NCBI RefSeq assembly: GCF_026151205.1
Contig: NC_087073.1
Location: 14,217,837-14,281,836, forward strand
Direction of reading: 5' to 3'
DNA length: 64,000 bases
DNA from: Bolinopsis microptera
Lineage: Eukaryota > Ctenophora > Tentaculata > Lobata > Bolinopsidae
A model generated the notes under the pieces. It worked only from the letters and a program-made list of their open reading frames with translations, searched no databases and was not told the origin of the DNA. The number at the start of each line of letters is the position of its first letter. Positions within the stretch are counted from its first letter, which is position 1. Position numbers and translations under genes: made by a program. This document shows positions 1 to 13,999 of this stretch, piece after piece.

Positions 1-2510
1 TCTTGCTTTTTTAAAAATAACAACCTCGAGGTTTGGCAAATAAAAAGAAAATGCAGCCGTTTCCAAATCAAGACCGTTTTCAGAACAATATTACCCTCGT
101 AAAAATAACCAAGATAAACGGCCGACCGCGTTGTTATGGCCATTTGTCCTTTAATTATAATTACAACATGGGGTCTGGCACTCTGAGTGTGGCTATAGTA
201 TCACCTATAATATAATATATATTATATAATATACACTATATTATAGTGTAACCCGTGCCTACGGCCGGTACTTCAATGACAATATTGCAGTTGAATTGCA
301 TAAATATAATAAACAGTGCAAAAGTTGGAACGGTGCAAAAGTATGAACTCGCTCAGTCGAAACTGGCCGCATTAGAGTAAATTTAATTCTGAGCGCCCAA
401 CACGTATCCAATGGTAATACTTAATAGGCTCCACTGCCAGTGCCAAATTAACTAATTATTTACTAATCTGTAATTTGGGGAGCTGTAAATGAGGAGAGAG
501 AGTGTGTGAGAGAGGGGGCGAAAAAGTTAGACACTTTAATATCATATTTGGGGTACGAAACCATCAATTAAACCACTTACCAACGGCCGAATTTTTAAAA
601 ATTTGCTTATTCGCTTTGTCGGAGTATTGTCGCAACTATACCGAAAAAACCAGTTTCATAACTAACCGTTTTCTTGATTAAGCCGCTCGTTTATTGGGAT
701 TATTAGCATAGATAATCACTAACCCTGGTCATATTATATGATCGACACTACCTGCGACCAATATCTGCAAAACACTATCCAATATCACAGCCAATTCCAT
801 TACCAGTACCACAGTACCAGGCACCGAATGTACGAGCACTGGGGTGGTAATTACATGCCAGTGAATTTCTTACCAGTCAAGGGAGCTGCTCACAGTTTGG
901 TGTTACTTTGTTTCTCTATACACCACTATACCTCTTTACCTGTATAGTGCTATAGTGCGGTTATCTCTCTAGATCGAGGGCATTTTATGATAATTGAACC
1001 AGAACTAATCCATTTAAATTCCGTTGGTCAAGTTATCAAAATATTGATCATAGCTTCTGCAATTTTCACTGTTACTTCACGGTGCTTATTAAAAAGTTTA
1101 AGCTTTACCAATAGTATGCGTACCCGACGGGGTTGTATCGTATTATATTATATTGTACATAAATCAATTTGAGTAAACATTTATCAGTAGACTAAAAGCC
1201 GGTCCCCAATCAATCAAATAAATCTGTGTCCACTCCTTCTTAATCTTACGTCACGAGGACGAACTGTCACGAACTACAAATTATGAGCTGCATTTCAATT
1301 TGGTGTAAAGATTTAAATTCTAATTTTCCCTGAAATTGAAAGAAAATATCTAATGATCAATGTTCTGTCATGGTTCGTAGTTAGAGGTGCAGACTGTGAA
1401 AATAATGTGAGGTGAGCAGCGCAGTTAAACTCGCTTCAAATAGAACATCGTAATATGTAATAATATAATGAATTGTCAAAGGCAAATTGCAATGATCAAA
1501 CTGTTATGTCATAATATCTCCGTTCACAAATTTGTGAAATTTACTTTTCCTTCCGTTTTTCCCCGATACATTGTCCAACACAAATTTACTCTTCGTTTTC
1601 ATTTTGTCAATAAGTGTTGTTCCTTTGTTACGGTTCATCTTGCTTAAGTCTTGAGGAAAATTCATTGCGCTCTGTTCAAATTTTCCTCTTGTAAAGTTAC
1701 TTAGCAATAAAAATAGGAAATTAAATCAAACCTGTTAACTAGCCAATCAACAATAATCTGCACAATCCAACATCAGACCGTCTACAGTTTTATTTACAAC
1801 TCATTAATCCTACCTTGTCCCTCTTACTCGTACTCCAAGTTCTATTTATAAACTAACTATGCGGAACGTACCGATTTACGTAAGTGCTATTTCTTATCTC
1901 CCTAGTTCATATCTCCCTAATAGAATTTCAATATTTTTGAATGAATTTATCATAGATTGATGCGTATAACTGCTATGACAAGGTTGTATTAGATGTTGAT
2001 TTGATGCCTTTTCGGTGAGTATTAAGCAGTGCCCACGTTTGAAAAACTGTCATCCACCATCACTGAAATTTGTTTAGAATTTACCAAACCTTGCATTTTA
2101 AATTTAAAGAAGTTCAGGGCTTCTCACATGATATCCGTTAGGCTACGTTTATTATTATTACAGATGAAGCCTGAAAGATGCAGTATCCTTTGCAGTTGGC
2201 TGTATCATTTGATTTTGGACTAAATTACAAACTATTAAGTTAAATATAAGTTACATATAATATGTGTATTCTGATTACGTATATTAAGATAAAGGCTAAT
2301 ATTACATAACGGTTAATGCCATGGTTAAATGATTAAATTTTAACAAATTTGTCTTGTTTCTTTCTAAGCATCAAAACACTGACTGGTAACGCTCAGAATG
2401 ACAAGTCAATTAGTCTTTATTCCAAAGTTTTGTATTTGCTTGATTGATTGTAAGTTATAAAATAATTTTCATTTTGTAACGACATTTTGCATAGAACTTA
2501 TTGCAATTTC
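1..2510. other. Intergenic, no gene recognised
   Basis: The short frames here show no domain, no splice-consistent continuation and no codon regularity. A small AT palindrome (TATAATATA-type, about 205-250) and a GA/GT-rich patch near 490-520 are the only structures I noticed. Confidence 0.6.
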
Positions 2511-2514
2511 TTAA

Positions 2515-2548
<34 letters not shown>

Positions 2549-3653
2549 GGGGGGGGGGGGTTCACCCTGATTTTTTCGTGAAACTTGGTTTCGAGATAGC
2601 AGTTGACCAACAAACTAGGACCAGTGACCGAACTTTTGAGGGGGTCCCGGACCCCAACCGCCAAACGGTGCTCGCGGGGCAGCCACGCCCATATTTTGTC
2701 CAAATTATGCCCAATTTAGCCAAATACCCTGAACATGCCCAAAATCCAGATTTTAGGTGCTCTACTTGTAGCTAGTGGTCCCCTGAACTCGTATATGAAT
2801 TTTCATCAAGATTAGACAATAAATGACTGAGTTATGACCAAAAAAACCATATGACCATATTTGGGCATACGCACCAAATTTGATCGATTTTGGCCCATAT
2901 ATTGGTCAAAATCGATCAAACCAACTTTATATGGAAGGTAAGCCTATACTACACATTATCTATGATTATCAGCTCAGTATCTACCTAACTGTGGATTCTG
3001 TGTTCAAATAATCGCAAAAAATTAACAAAATTGCCCATATCTCAGTTCGCGATATTTGCAAAACTGATTTCGCTCAAAACAATAGAACTCAATAGGGTTT
3101 CAATATTTTTACATGAAATTTTCAGAATCAACGTAGAATCGCATTTCGATCTTAAGTTTTGGGACAGAATTTTGAGTTAGGCCTTTAAAAAAATTTGGCG
3201 GCCAAATTCAAAAATTTGCAATGCGAGATTCAGGATTTGGCATTGCAATGTGTAGTATAGGCTTACCTTCCATATAAAGTTGGTTTCATACAAAAATATT
3301 GATATTTGACCAATATATGGGCCAAAATCGATCAAATTTGGTGCGTATGCCCAAATATGGTCATATGGTTTTTTGCTCATAACTCAGTAATTTTTTGTCC
3401 AATCTTGATGAAAATTCATATACGAGTTCAGGGGACTACAATCTGGATTTTGGGCATGTTCAGGGTATTTGGCTAAATTGGGCATAATTTGGACAAAATA
3501 TGGGCGTGGCTGCCCCGCGAGCACCGTTTGGCGGTTGGGGTCTGGGACCCCCTCAAAAGTTCGGTCACTGGTCATAGTTTGTTGGTCAACTACTATCTCG
3601 AAACCAAGTTTCACAAAAAAATCAGGGTGAACCCCCCCCCCCCCCCCCCTTAA
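2511..3653. mobile_element. Foldback (MITE-like) element bounded by TTAA
   Basis: Two long inverted arms, 2511-2957 and 3247-3653, are near-perfect reverse complements around a spacer of about 290 bp. Each end reads TTAA followed inward by a homopolymer: G on the left (2515-2560, one T interruption), C on the right (3632-3649), then TTCACCCTGA and its complement. TTAA at both borders matches the target duplication of piggyBac-type elements; that family assignment is inference. No transposase frame is present, so it would be non-autonomous. The right arm carries about 20 extra bases (ATACAAAAATATTG near 3290). Confidence 0.8.
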
Positions 3654-5571
<1,918 letters not shown>

Positions 5572-6900
5572 CTACGATTTAGGCTTTCCAAAAGTCGAAA
5601 GGTAATTCGACCGGAATTCGTACCACTTATAAGTCCTTATAAGCGGTATGATAATGTCAGGTTCAGGAGCTACACTTGGTGGTCCAGGAACTGGTGGAGC
5701 AGGAGGTGCTGTTGTGAGTTCACTTTCAGAGGGTTCCGTTTGCACTGACACCTCTGAATAATGTTTCGGTTCTGTTCCGACAGCTTGATCACGTTTTTCA
5801 ACTTGAATATTCAGGTAAGAGTCAAGTTGTTCTGCATCTTGATTTTCAATAGCTCGGTTGGTAAGCTGCTCTATCGACAGCCAAGTAGCCGCAAAGTTCT
5901 CATTGTTTGGTTCAATTACCAACAAGTTCTGAAGAACGGCATGAAAGTGATCACGCTCGGGGAGATGTTGCATTTTAGAGTATACCTTCGATAAAATAAA
6001 CTCGGTACTGTCTAAATCCTCGTAACTGTCCGCGTCCTCTTTACCATCATGATCTTCATTTTCTACATACGTTTCGAGCTGTAAGAGGAGATCATCATCA
6101 GTCTCCTCAGATCTCAGCTTCTCTATAATCTCCGGTAAATGAAGTGAGGCTAGTTGGGTTCTGATGTTGTTCCTCTCAACCCTACTGTCCGTACTTACGA
6201 GTATAGTATTGACGAGGGCTAGTATGGTAGTACTGTACTCTGGTATCTTAGTGGCTTTCAGCTCGCTCACCAAGATGTAGTAACTGTTTTTCGGTACAAC
6301 ATGACTCTTTGTTTTCTTAAGTGCCTCTAGTGCCATGATGTACCCTCGTTTGGAGTTGTAGCACAGTGCACTTAGTAATTCAAATATTTGCTTCTTGACC
6401 ATTATGTTGTTTGTAGTCAGTGCGTGTGCGAACTGGTCGCTGTAATCATCCCTCTCCAAGAAGAACTCGAGCCCATTTTGTCTGTTTAGAATAGTCTTCA
6501 AGAGAGACACACAATCTAGCTGTATCATAGAGTCTGATATACTGAAGTCTTTATGTTTTGCAAGAACGTTCAAAGTTTCGAATATGACTGAGACCCCGTC
6601 TAGCTCAAGGAAGGATAAGAACCACTTCTTGTCGACTGACTTGAACCTGGTCTTGGCAGCCATGTATGTCTTGCAAGTCGGATGGCACTTTATTAGGTCG
6701 ATGAATTTTTCAGGTGTGGAATCTGACATAATACCCTCCGTATTAACAAGAAATTCTTCCTCTTCATCCTGAAGAGATTCCGGAGTCCCACTAGAGATCG
6801 CAGTCTTATTGTCTGACTCCTGGGTGTCTTCCTGCAGATGTGTTGAGTTGCCTGCCTCATTCAGTGGCCCCCAGAAGTATCTCCAAAGTCCGCTGATCAT
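5572..6900 (-). CDS. INF2-like formin N-terminal (GBD/FH3) protein without FH2
   Basis: An intronless frame of 442 residues starts at an ATG at 6900. Residues about 60-330 match the GTPase-binding/FH3 (diaphanous inhibitory) region of inverted formin 2: the stretches SMIQLDCVSLLKTILN, NNIMVKKQIFELLSALC and LLLQLETYVENE correspond to well conserved INF2 segments. In formins this armadillo-like region holds the actin-nucleating FH2 domain inactive and binds Rho-type GTPases or other partners. After a proline-rich FH1-like remnant (PPAPPVPGPPSVAP, about 404-417) the protein ends within 30 residues; no FH2, WH2 or DAD is encoded and none lies downstream. It may be an expressed retrocopy acting as a free regulator, or a truncated pseudogene. 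The long frame with intact domain argues against old decay. The lack of introns contrasts with the exon-rich genes nearby. Confidence 0.8.
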   Translation of the reverse strand: MISGLWRYFWGPLNEAGNSTHLQEDTQESDNKTAISSGTPESLQDEEEEFLVNTEGIMSDSTPEKFIDLIKCHPTCKTYMAAKTRFKSVDKKWFLSFLELDGVSVIFETLNVLAKHKDFSISDSMIQLDCVSLLKTILNRQNGLEFFLERDDYSDQFAHALTTNNIMVKKQIFELLSALCYNSKRGYIMALEALKKTKSHVVPKNSYYILVSELKATKIPEYSTTILALVNTILVSTDSRVERNNIRTQLASLHLPEIIEKLRSEETDDDLLLQLETYVENEDHDGKEDADSYEDLDSTEFILSKVYSKMQHLPERDHFHAVLQNLLVIEPNNENFAATWLSIEQLTNRAIENQDAEQLDSYLNIQVEKRDQAVGTEPKHYSEVSVQTEPSESELTTAPPAPPVPGPPSVAPEPDIIIPLIRTYKWYEFRSNYLSTFGKPKS

Positions 6901-7084
6901 TCCGTTATGATGGATCGTGCAGCCATAGGAGTTGGTCCTCTAAGTGTAATTAAAATAGACGAGAAACATTCCACAGATCAACAAAACGTTCAATAAAAAA
7001 TTCCCTAGCTTTGCTACACCACCTCCTGTTCTACATCTGACATGAGACTGCTTTGTTATAGTGAATCAGGCACGTGTCACATGT

Positions 7085-7300
7085 CTCAGCTTGTCCACAA
7101 ACGCCGGTAACTGGAATTGAAGCTAGTTCTGATGTTATTCCTATCTACCATATGCAGTCTGTACTTACGAAGTATAGTATAGAATGATGACCGTTACAGT
7201 AGCACTGTAGTACGATAATTCGAAGACCTTCAACTCACTGACGAAACTGACTGTAACTGTTCTTCAGTCCTGATCTGTGTAATGACTCTGTTGTAATAGT
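7085..7300 (-). pseudogene. Decayed partial copy of the INF2-like FH3 region
   Basis: This stretch aligns in the same orientation with 6115-6330 of the neighbouring INF2-like frame. Shared blocks include TCTCAGCTT, GCTAGTT, TCTGATGTT, TACTTACGA and AGTATAGTAT, broken by many small insertions and deletions, so no frame survives. It looks like an old local duplicate or the trace of a second insertion. Confidence 0.6.
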
Positions 7301-10119
7301 CCCATTGTCATTGCATTGTTTTTGCTTAATGTAAACCCTATTACCTCACTGGAACGCAGCAGAGTGTGTTTCAACCCAGCTCACGGCCCTACTAGGATGG
7401 CGAGGCATAACAATTAAATACTTAATTAATTAAGTAGAGGCACCATCAGTAACCAGTGTCATTTGATTGTGGTTTGAGTGACGCAAGCAAGAACTTTGAC
7501 CATGTTTACGTTTTGTCATCTGTCCAAGAATCACAGAAAAGTGTACATCTTACAGTGACTCAAACATCACAACAACTCCACAGTCCACCACCCTCGTTCA
7601 TTCTAAGGACTGAAGATCACATATAGCAGGTGGTTACACAGCTAGACACAGAACTTTCAGCTGTTCCAAAACAGATCATTTCGTTTAGCGTTAGTGGGAA
7701 TGTTCTAGTAGCCTCCAATTATTATCCAGTATATTGATAATACAAGTTTTACTTTTCAACATGAATCTTTTTATTTGTCATTTGCCTTCGGTGGTAATTA
7801 CGAATACACTTACAAAGATGTTTATTAAAAGGTTAAGGGTGTCGAGTCGTTGGTGTTTGTGATTACTTGTGTAACCTCCACTTGAGTAGCTCTAGTTTCT
7901 GAAAAACACACACATACGTTAATCTAGGTGCTCTCATTTGCTCGGCTCATGGTTTTACTCTGCTTCAAATCACATCTCACGCTGTATTCTGTAAACTCTA
8001 CCAGAGAATTTGTCATAATTTCTAGGAAATATTGTTGAGCTCCTATCAAAAACGGAATCCACATTCATCCACCTACTGCAAGTTCGTCATATCAAATTTC
8101 AGGCCACATTTTCAGAACTAATTTCATTTCTTAGGACGGAAAAATAAGTAGAATAAAGATGTTAAGTTCATTGTCACTTCATTCGCCCAGCTGTAATAAG
8201 CAACAGTAACTATAGTGGAGTAATGGCTCCCCACTTTATTGTACTGAACATTGGTATATTTTGTTACAGTTTGGCTGAGGTCACGAATTTTAATTTTTAC
8301 AACTTACTGCTTCACTTTCCACTTTAACATCGTAATACTAATGAGCTCTATAGTAAGGCTTCGATTCTAATTCTGGTGGGCAAATATCGAAATAACGGTA
8401 CGTTTCATCTCAAAGTCATAAGAATGTGATGAATTTGTTGTGAATTATATGGATTAAGATGAGTTCAGGATGTTGTAACTTCACAACTTCAACTGAAATT
8501 ATAAAATTATGTTAGATCGCAATTCGCACGTTACACTTACGTCTGACAGCTTTGGAGTTTGCAGGTTTTAAAAGTTGAAACTTTAAAAATTAGCACTTTA
8601 AAATGTAAGACAATTTCGTAGAAAATCATAAAAATATCATGTGTATTCTTATTTTTCATCCCAGTTCAATATGCATGAGTAAAGTGGCAGTGCGTGTTCC
8701 TGCACCTGAATATTCAAGTTTCCTTATCATACCATTACCGGTTAATTAAACACCGCGTGCATATTATATATTAAATAATACATCGAATAGACCATAGAGT
8801 TGAGATTGTTAATAACCCTGAGTATAACACAGATATATTACTTTTTCGTATACTGAATATAGATATTAGATACGCATTACTCATTCGCAATTCGCATATA
8901 ATATATTATATAGATACACTTATTACTCGTTAGTTTTAACTTACATGTTAAAAATTTGGGTGTAATTTGCACCATCTGGTTTTATACTGACTCCTTACTC
9001 GGACTTACCTGGAATATCACGTATTAGTTGTTAGTTGACGCTAATAACTGGGTGTAGACTGTAGAGTGTAGCTATAATCTACACTCTACACTCCAGAACC
9101 GCTCCACATGGGACCCTGTACTACTGGCAGCGCCTTCTCTTCACTGCAGGACACATTCTGCTGGATTGTGGAGGATTTAGCCGTTATGTGTACTTTTCTT
9201 TGTGTTTCTTTGTTTTCTGTGTTTAGAAGAGAGAGAGAGAGAGTTTTGTGTCTCATACTGAACGTCCCTTTCTAGTTTCTGTCGACTTTAATATTATGTG
9301 CTCCGTATCTCCTGGCTATGTTTTGTGTGTCATGTTGCTAGAATAACTAAGTACACTAGTACAGTAAAATGTATAATTTGGCCGGAAATAGTTTGAACAA
9401 AAGCAATGCTTCACGGGACCTGTCCCAACCTTTTTTTTGTTGAAATCGCTTTTGTGCAGATCATTTCCGGCAACGTTTGACGTAATGAAATATTTGACTG
9501 TTCTACTCATCTGTCAAGTGGTAAACCAATTTTATTATCTTTGATCTCTGTTTTCAACAGTCAACCTTTAGTATAACTACACGGTAACTTGTGGCCTTTA
9601 GCGAACGCAGGATTAGTGCTAGTTGTGCTAGTTGTTAGTGCTAGTTAGTTAATTAGTGCTAGTTGACGAAAAATAATTGAGAGTCTGATACAAACATTTG
9701 GGAATCGGCGGAATTGAAAGTTGGACTTCTATTTCTATCGTTTATGTTCGCTTAAAGTTCAAAGGGAGTTATTATTTTAACTTCTGTCTGAGCGAGCCCT
9801 AATTCAATGTTTTGTAAAACGACCACCTGTAAGTGTAACATCTCCAGTGTTTAATAATCACATGCTCAATAATCACGTTTGTAAGAATCAGGAGTAGTAC
9901 TAAAATTACTGTATATCAGGTACATTTATCTTTTATTCTGCACCGGTTATGTTTGAAGTCTCCGAGTGTAATGACTTTTTTTAATACTCTAAATCTGCAG
10001 CTCTATCATGGAATGGATTACGAATGACTGACACCCGTGGAGATAACCTCAAACATCCCCATCTCTCAGACATCTAGCTGCTCTAAAGCCACTACATTTT
10101 ACACCCCGTACACCTCAAT
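7301..10119. other. Intergenic, no gene recognised
   Basis: AT-rich sequence with no frame I can support. Small features only: a GAGAGA patch (about 9228-9242) and a cluster of imperfect TGCTAGTT repeats (about 9615-9665). The promoter and 5' UTR of the downstream tetraspanin-like gene presumably lie near the right end. Confidence 0.5.
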
Positions 10120-13100
10120 ATGAACAGTAATATCCAGAACAAGAACTCCATGGCCGCGTTCCTGATGAACGACAACCTGGAGCCAGCAACAATGACTCTA
10201 GACTTTGTCAGACTTGTGTTTCACTTCTGTAACTTTGTTAATCTGACTCTGGGAGGGATTGCGTTTGGTGTTGGTATTGGCTACGATCTGACTCCGATTA
10301 ATGTGAGCGGTAGTGCTGCTATGACTCCTGTACAGGTTCGTGGGACTCTCAGAGTTACAGACTATTTATCTGTTATTTGGGTTGCAGACTATTTATCTGT
10401 TATTTGGGTTGCAGACTATTCAAATTTCATTACAAGTTTGCTATCCATGCAAGAACTAGACTTCCAAGCATGTTGAATGTGATTAACATCAATTTAGGTA
10501 AACGTGAGCTATTTATAGTTTGTATAATTGAAAAATATTATTTCAGACGAAGTTTGTCATAACAGGGGTATTTGTGATAATACACGGGCTTATTGGAGCG
10601 TACGGCTTCGTGTCTAAGCAAAGCAGGTATTTTAAAATTTAGTTTATCACTTTCCAGTTTAATAAGACTTCGCTTTTTTTAATTTGAGAAATTAAATTCA
10701 CAAATAATTTCTCTGGGCTATGGTAAGCACTAAGCAGTCTCGCGACTCACATTGACCGAGACTGTTATGCGATAAACATATTATAAAGTTATAAAGCAGC
10801 GGGTACTTGCATTTCTGAGCTATCAATTTGCGCAGATTACCAAAACATTAAAGTGCTTTCAAATAAAGCCATTCAAACTATGCCATTTCAATAAGTTCAA
10901 AGAATTCCGATACTTATTCTCTCCACAATGAAGCTGTAAAGTGTAGACAGACCTTTAAATTACATAAAACCCCTCTAAAACCCCTCTAAAACCCCTCTCC
11001 TTCCAGGTCACTGATAGTATATGGGTGTCTGGGTTTCTGTCTCCTGATAGTGGGAAGTGTAGCTGCCTGGTCCGCAATAACTGGTGAAGAGAATATTATC
11101 AGAGACTCCAGGGACCACTTTTACTTCAAGTGGAAGAATTTCGATGAGAAAATTGATAAATGTAAGTTATTCGTTAATCCATATTCCATATTAATTACTC
11201 ATCCTCCTTATCACCGATTTTACTGATTCCGAATTAAATGAAGTCAATATAATCGCACGACATCATGACACAATTAACATTACCCCTGCCGTACAAAAGA
11301 ATGAGCCGCATGTAATTCAGCTCAATGTATTGGAGTAGTGAATATAATCAGCCTGGTTCAGTGGTCACTGCATCACACTGAATATTTCCATTACACCTCA
11401 CCCTCTTCACAGCGCTTATGTACAATGTACAATCTAGATGGTTCCGCAGTTCCATAGTGTACTTTGTGCATTCTCATCTCTACTGGGTTCACAACAATGA
11501 AAATGACAATGAAATAAGGGAACAGGTGGGATGCTGTAATAATCTAATACGTAATCTTATATACACGGCACACTAGTGACACAGTTAGTGACACAGTTAG
11601 TGACACAGTTAGTGACACAGTTAGTGACACAGTTAGTGACACAGTTAGTGACACAGTTAGTGACACAGTTAGTGACACAGTTAGTGACACAGTTAGTGAC
11701 ACAGTTAGTGACACAGTTAGTGACACAGTTAGTGACACAGTTAGTGACACAGTTAGTGACACAATTAGTGACACAGTTAGTGACACAGTTAGTGACACAC
11801 TAGTGACACAGTTAGTGACACAGTTAGTGAAACATTTAGTGACACAGTTAGTGACACAGTTAGTGACACAGTTAGTGAAACATTTAGTGACACAGTTGGT
11901 GACACAGTTAGTGACACAGTTAGTGACACAGTTAGTGACACAATTAGTGACACAGTTAGTGACACAGTTAGTGACACATTAGTGACACAGTTAGTGACAC
12001 AGTTAGTGAAACATTTAGTGACACAGTTAGTGACACAGTTAGTGAAACATTTAGTGACACAGTTAGTGACACAGTTAGTGACATATTACCTCACAGTCGT
12101 GGGCGAACACAAAATGACCAGAGTGGTACACAGCGACTGCGAGTGCAGGTACAGTCCCACGGACACGGATGTTCCGGAAGCAGTGAGAGACCACATAGTG
12201 GATTGTTGGTCCGGTAAATTGCCGAAATCATCACGAAAACCGCTGACCACTTGTAAATGGCTTGGGAACTTCACTTATTCTGATCAAAGCACTATTCGAT
12301 CGTAGTCTTGACTTTCATTTTAAACTTTTCTTTCGAACCTTTAAGCCTTTTATTGCTGAAAAGTTGCGATTGTTTTATGATTTTTTCTCTCGACATTATT
12401 CTTAGATACTTTCTCAATGCATATATTCTTTGCATATGCAGTACACTCTACGAATACTCCCATTTAGAGAAATAGCATGGTACTTTTAGTCTATGAATAC
12501 TCGAGCTTTTTATTGATATGACACTCCGGTTCAAAGATGATAATATCGCCATGAAAATTGATAAATGCCTGAAATCTGAATGGTTGACTGATGTCTGCCT
12601 GCATGACTTAATTCTTGATCTAGTTATAAGGTTACTGTTAATTCTGTAAAAGTCGCTCAATATTCCTGCCGCATAACTCAACTGTTATTTTTCAGCCAAA
12701 GAAGGGATCGCTCCTACACCAAAGGATGAAGATAATCCTCTTGACAAGGATGATCAGTATATCTGGAACTTGATCTGTATCCAGAAGTCATGCCATATGA
12801 GATGTAAGCAATACAAATTACTATATACTTTAATCGTGACTGTAACAAAACAACGCGGATATATTGCTTTAAAAAAACAGAATACTTATAATGAGGGTTA
12901 TGCTGAACATGACAAAAACCGTGTGATATCTGGCGCATTCCTATAACACAATACAGTCAGTTTATATGTGTTCAAGAATGTTCAAGAACTTTTTGACCCA
13001 TAATATGTATAATTATTAACATGTTCTGCATAGTGCCAACATTTCAGATATATTTTTTTTTATAAAAAATAAAATAAAAAAACATTTTAGATATTCCTGT

Positions 13101-13999
13101 CAATATCGATAAAGACGAGGCTAATTTCACGAAAAAGATCGATGATTATGAGGATCAGAAATACTATAATTGCAAGTGAGTTGTTTTTGTACTCCGGGAA
13201 GTGTCGATGCCATAATTGAGCAATTTACGTTTTTAAGCGTTTCCAGTTTGACTATCCATATTCCATAACTTATGATTATGCCTTAGCTGTAGAGGGAGGG
13301 AAAGTAAAGGGGTGAGAGGGTTACTTACTTATTATCACCTATCTGAACCCTCTATATTAGAAGTTAACATCTGATAAACCTACAGAGAAGAAAAGGTATG
13401 TACCGACGAAAACAGTTGTGATACGAGATGTGATCCTTTCCTCACCACTTACGACAAAACTATGTGCTCGGATCTCTGCAATGTTCATTCCGAGCCTTAC
13501 ACCTGCATCAGATTCGTTGCCATACTTACCGGGGTGAGTTTAGTAACCTTGTTAGTACTAGGTTAATTATTATGTACTAATTTATAACCTAGTAACCGCT
13601 TTTGTGCAAGATTAAAAAATCACAGAACAAATAAGCCCCAAACTAACACCAAACTAACACTCTCCTCCTCAGTATCGAGTAGTAACGATGTACGTGATCC
13701 TGTTCTGTTTGTCTGTTACTCAAACCGTCTGCCTACTTTGTGACATCCTCTTCATCTTCTGGTCCCTCAAAGAGGAGGTGGATATTGAGATCCACCAAAC
13801 AGATGGTAAAGACGGTAAACGTTTGTCAACCAAGATTCAGCTCCTAAATCGTTTCTTACCCTGCTGTTTCGGCATACCTACACCCGATAACAATAGACAG
13901 TCCAATGTGGCCCTAAGTGACATTTTCTCAGCCTCTGACCCGGACAGTTCCCAAATTAACGCTATCACGGACTCCGATCCTAGTGATCCCAAAACTTGA
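10120..13999 (+). CDS. Tetraspanin-like four-span membrane protein, nine exons
   Basis: Exons by phase-consistent GT-AG splicing: 10120-10335, 10547-10626, 11007-11161, 11413-11535, 12097-12213, 12696-12803, 13091-13175, 13386-13533, 13673-13999. They sum to 1,359 bases, 452 residues plus TGA. Three hydrophobic segments lie in the first three exons (around FVNLTLGGIAFGVGIG, FVITGVFVIIHGLIGAYGF and SLIVYGCLGFCLLIVG). A large loop rich in cysteine and acidic residues follows, then a fourth span in the last exon (YVILFCLSVTQTVCLLCDILF) and a short charged tail. This is the topology of tetraspanins, which organise membrane protein webs, but I see no clear CCG motif, so another tetraspan family is possible. 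The exon 4 donor (GCT|GTAATA) was chosen because it alone keeps phase with exon 5. Intron 1 holds a duplicated 27-bp unit ending in TTGCAG. Confidence 0.75.
10966..10998 (+). repeat. Three 11-bp units (AAAACCCCTCT) upstream of an acceptor
   Basis: Three direct copies end a few bases before the TTCCAG acceptor of tetraspanin-like exon 3 (exon starts 11007). They form its pyrimidine tract. Confidence 0.85.
11575..12083 (+). repeat. 12-bp minisatellite (AGTGACACAGTT) filling an intron
   Basis: About 42 tandem copies with a few variant units (for example AGTGAAACATTT). The array takes up about nine tenths of the intron between tetraspanin-like exons 4 and 5 (11536-12096), starting about 40 bp after the donor and ending about 13 bp before the acceptor. 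The open frames on both strands (TQLV and VSLT repeats) follow from a 12-bp unit without stops. Confidence 0.95.

Noticed and set aside
2578-3614. Two similar short frames beginning MKLGFEI
   Set aside because: They are mirror copies from the two arms of one foldback element, with no other coding support.
11544-12085. TQLV and VSLT repeat proteins on both strands
   Set aside because: A 12-bp repeat without stops is open by construction. The array lies in an intron with phase-consistent exons on either side.
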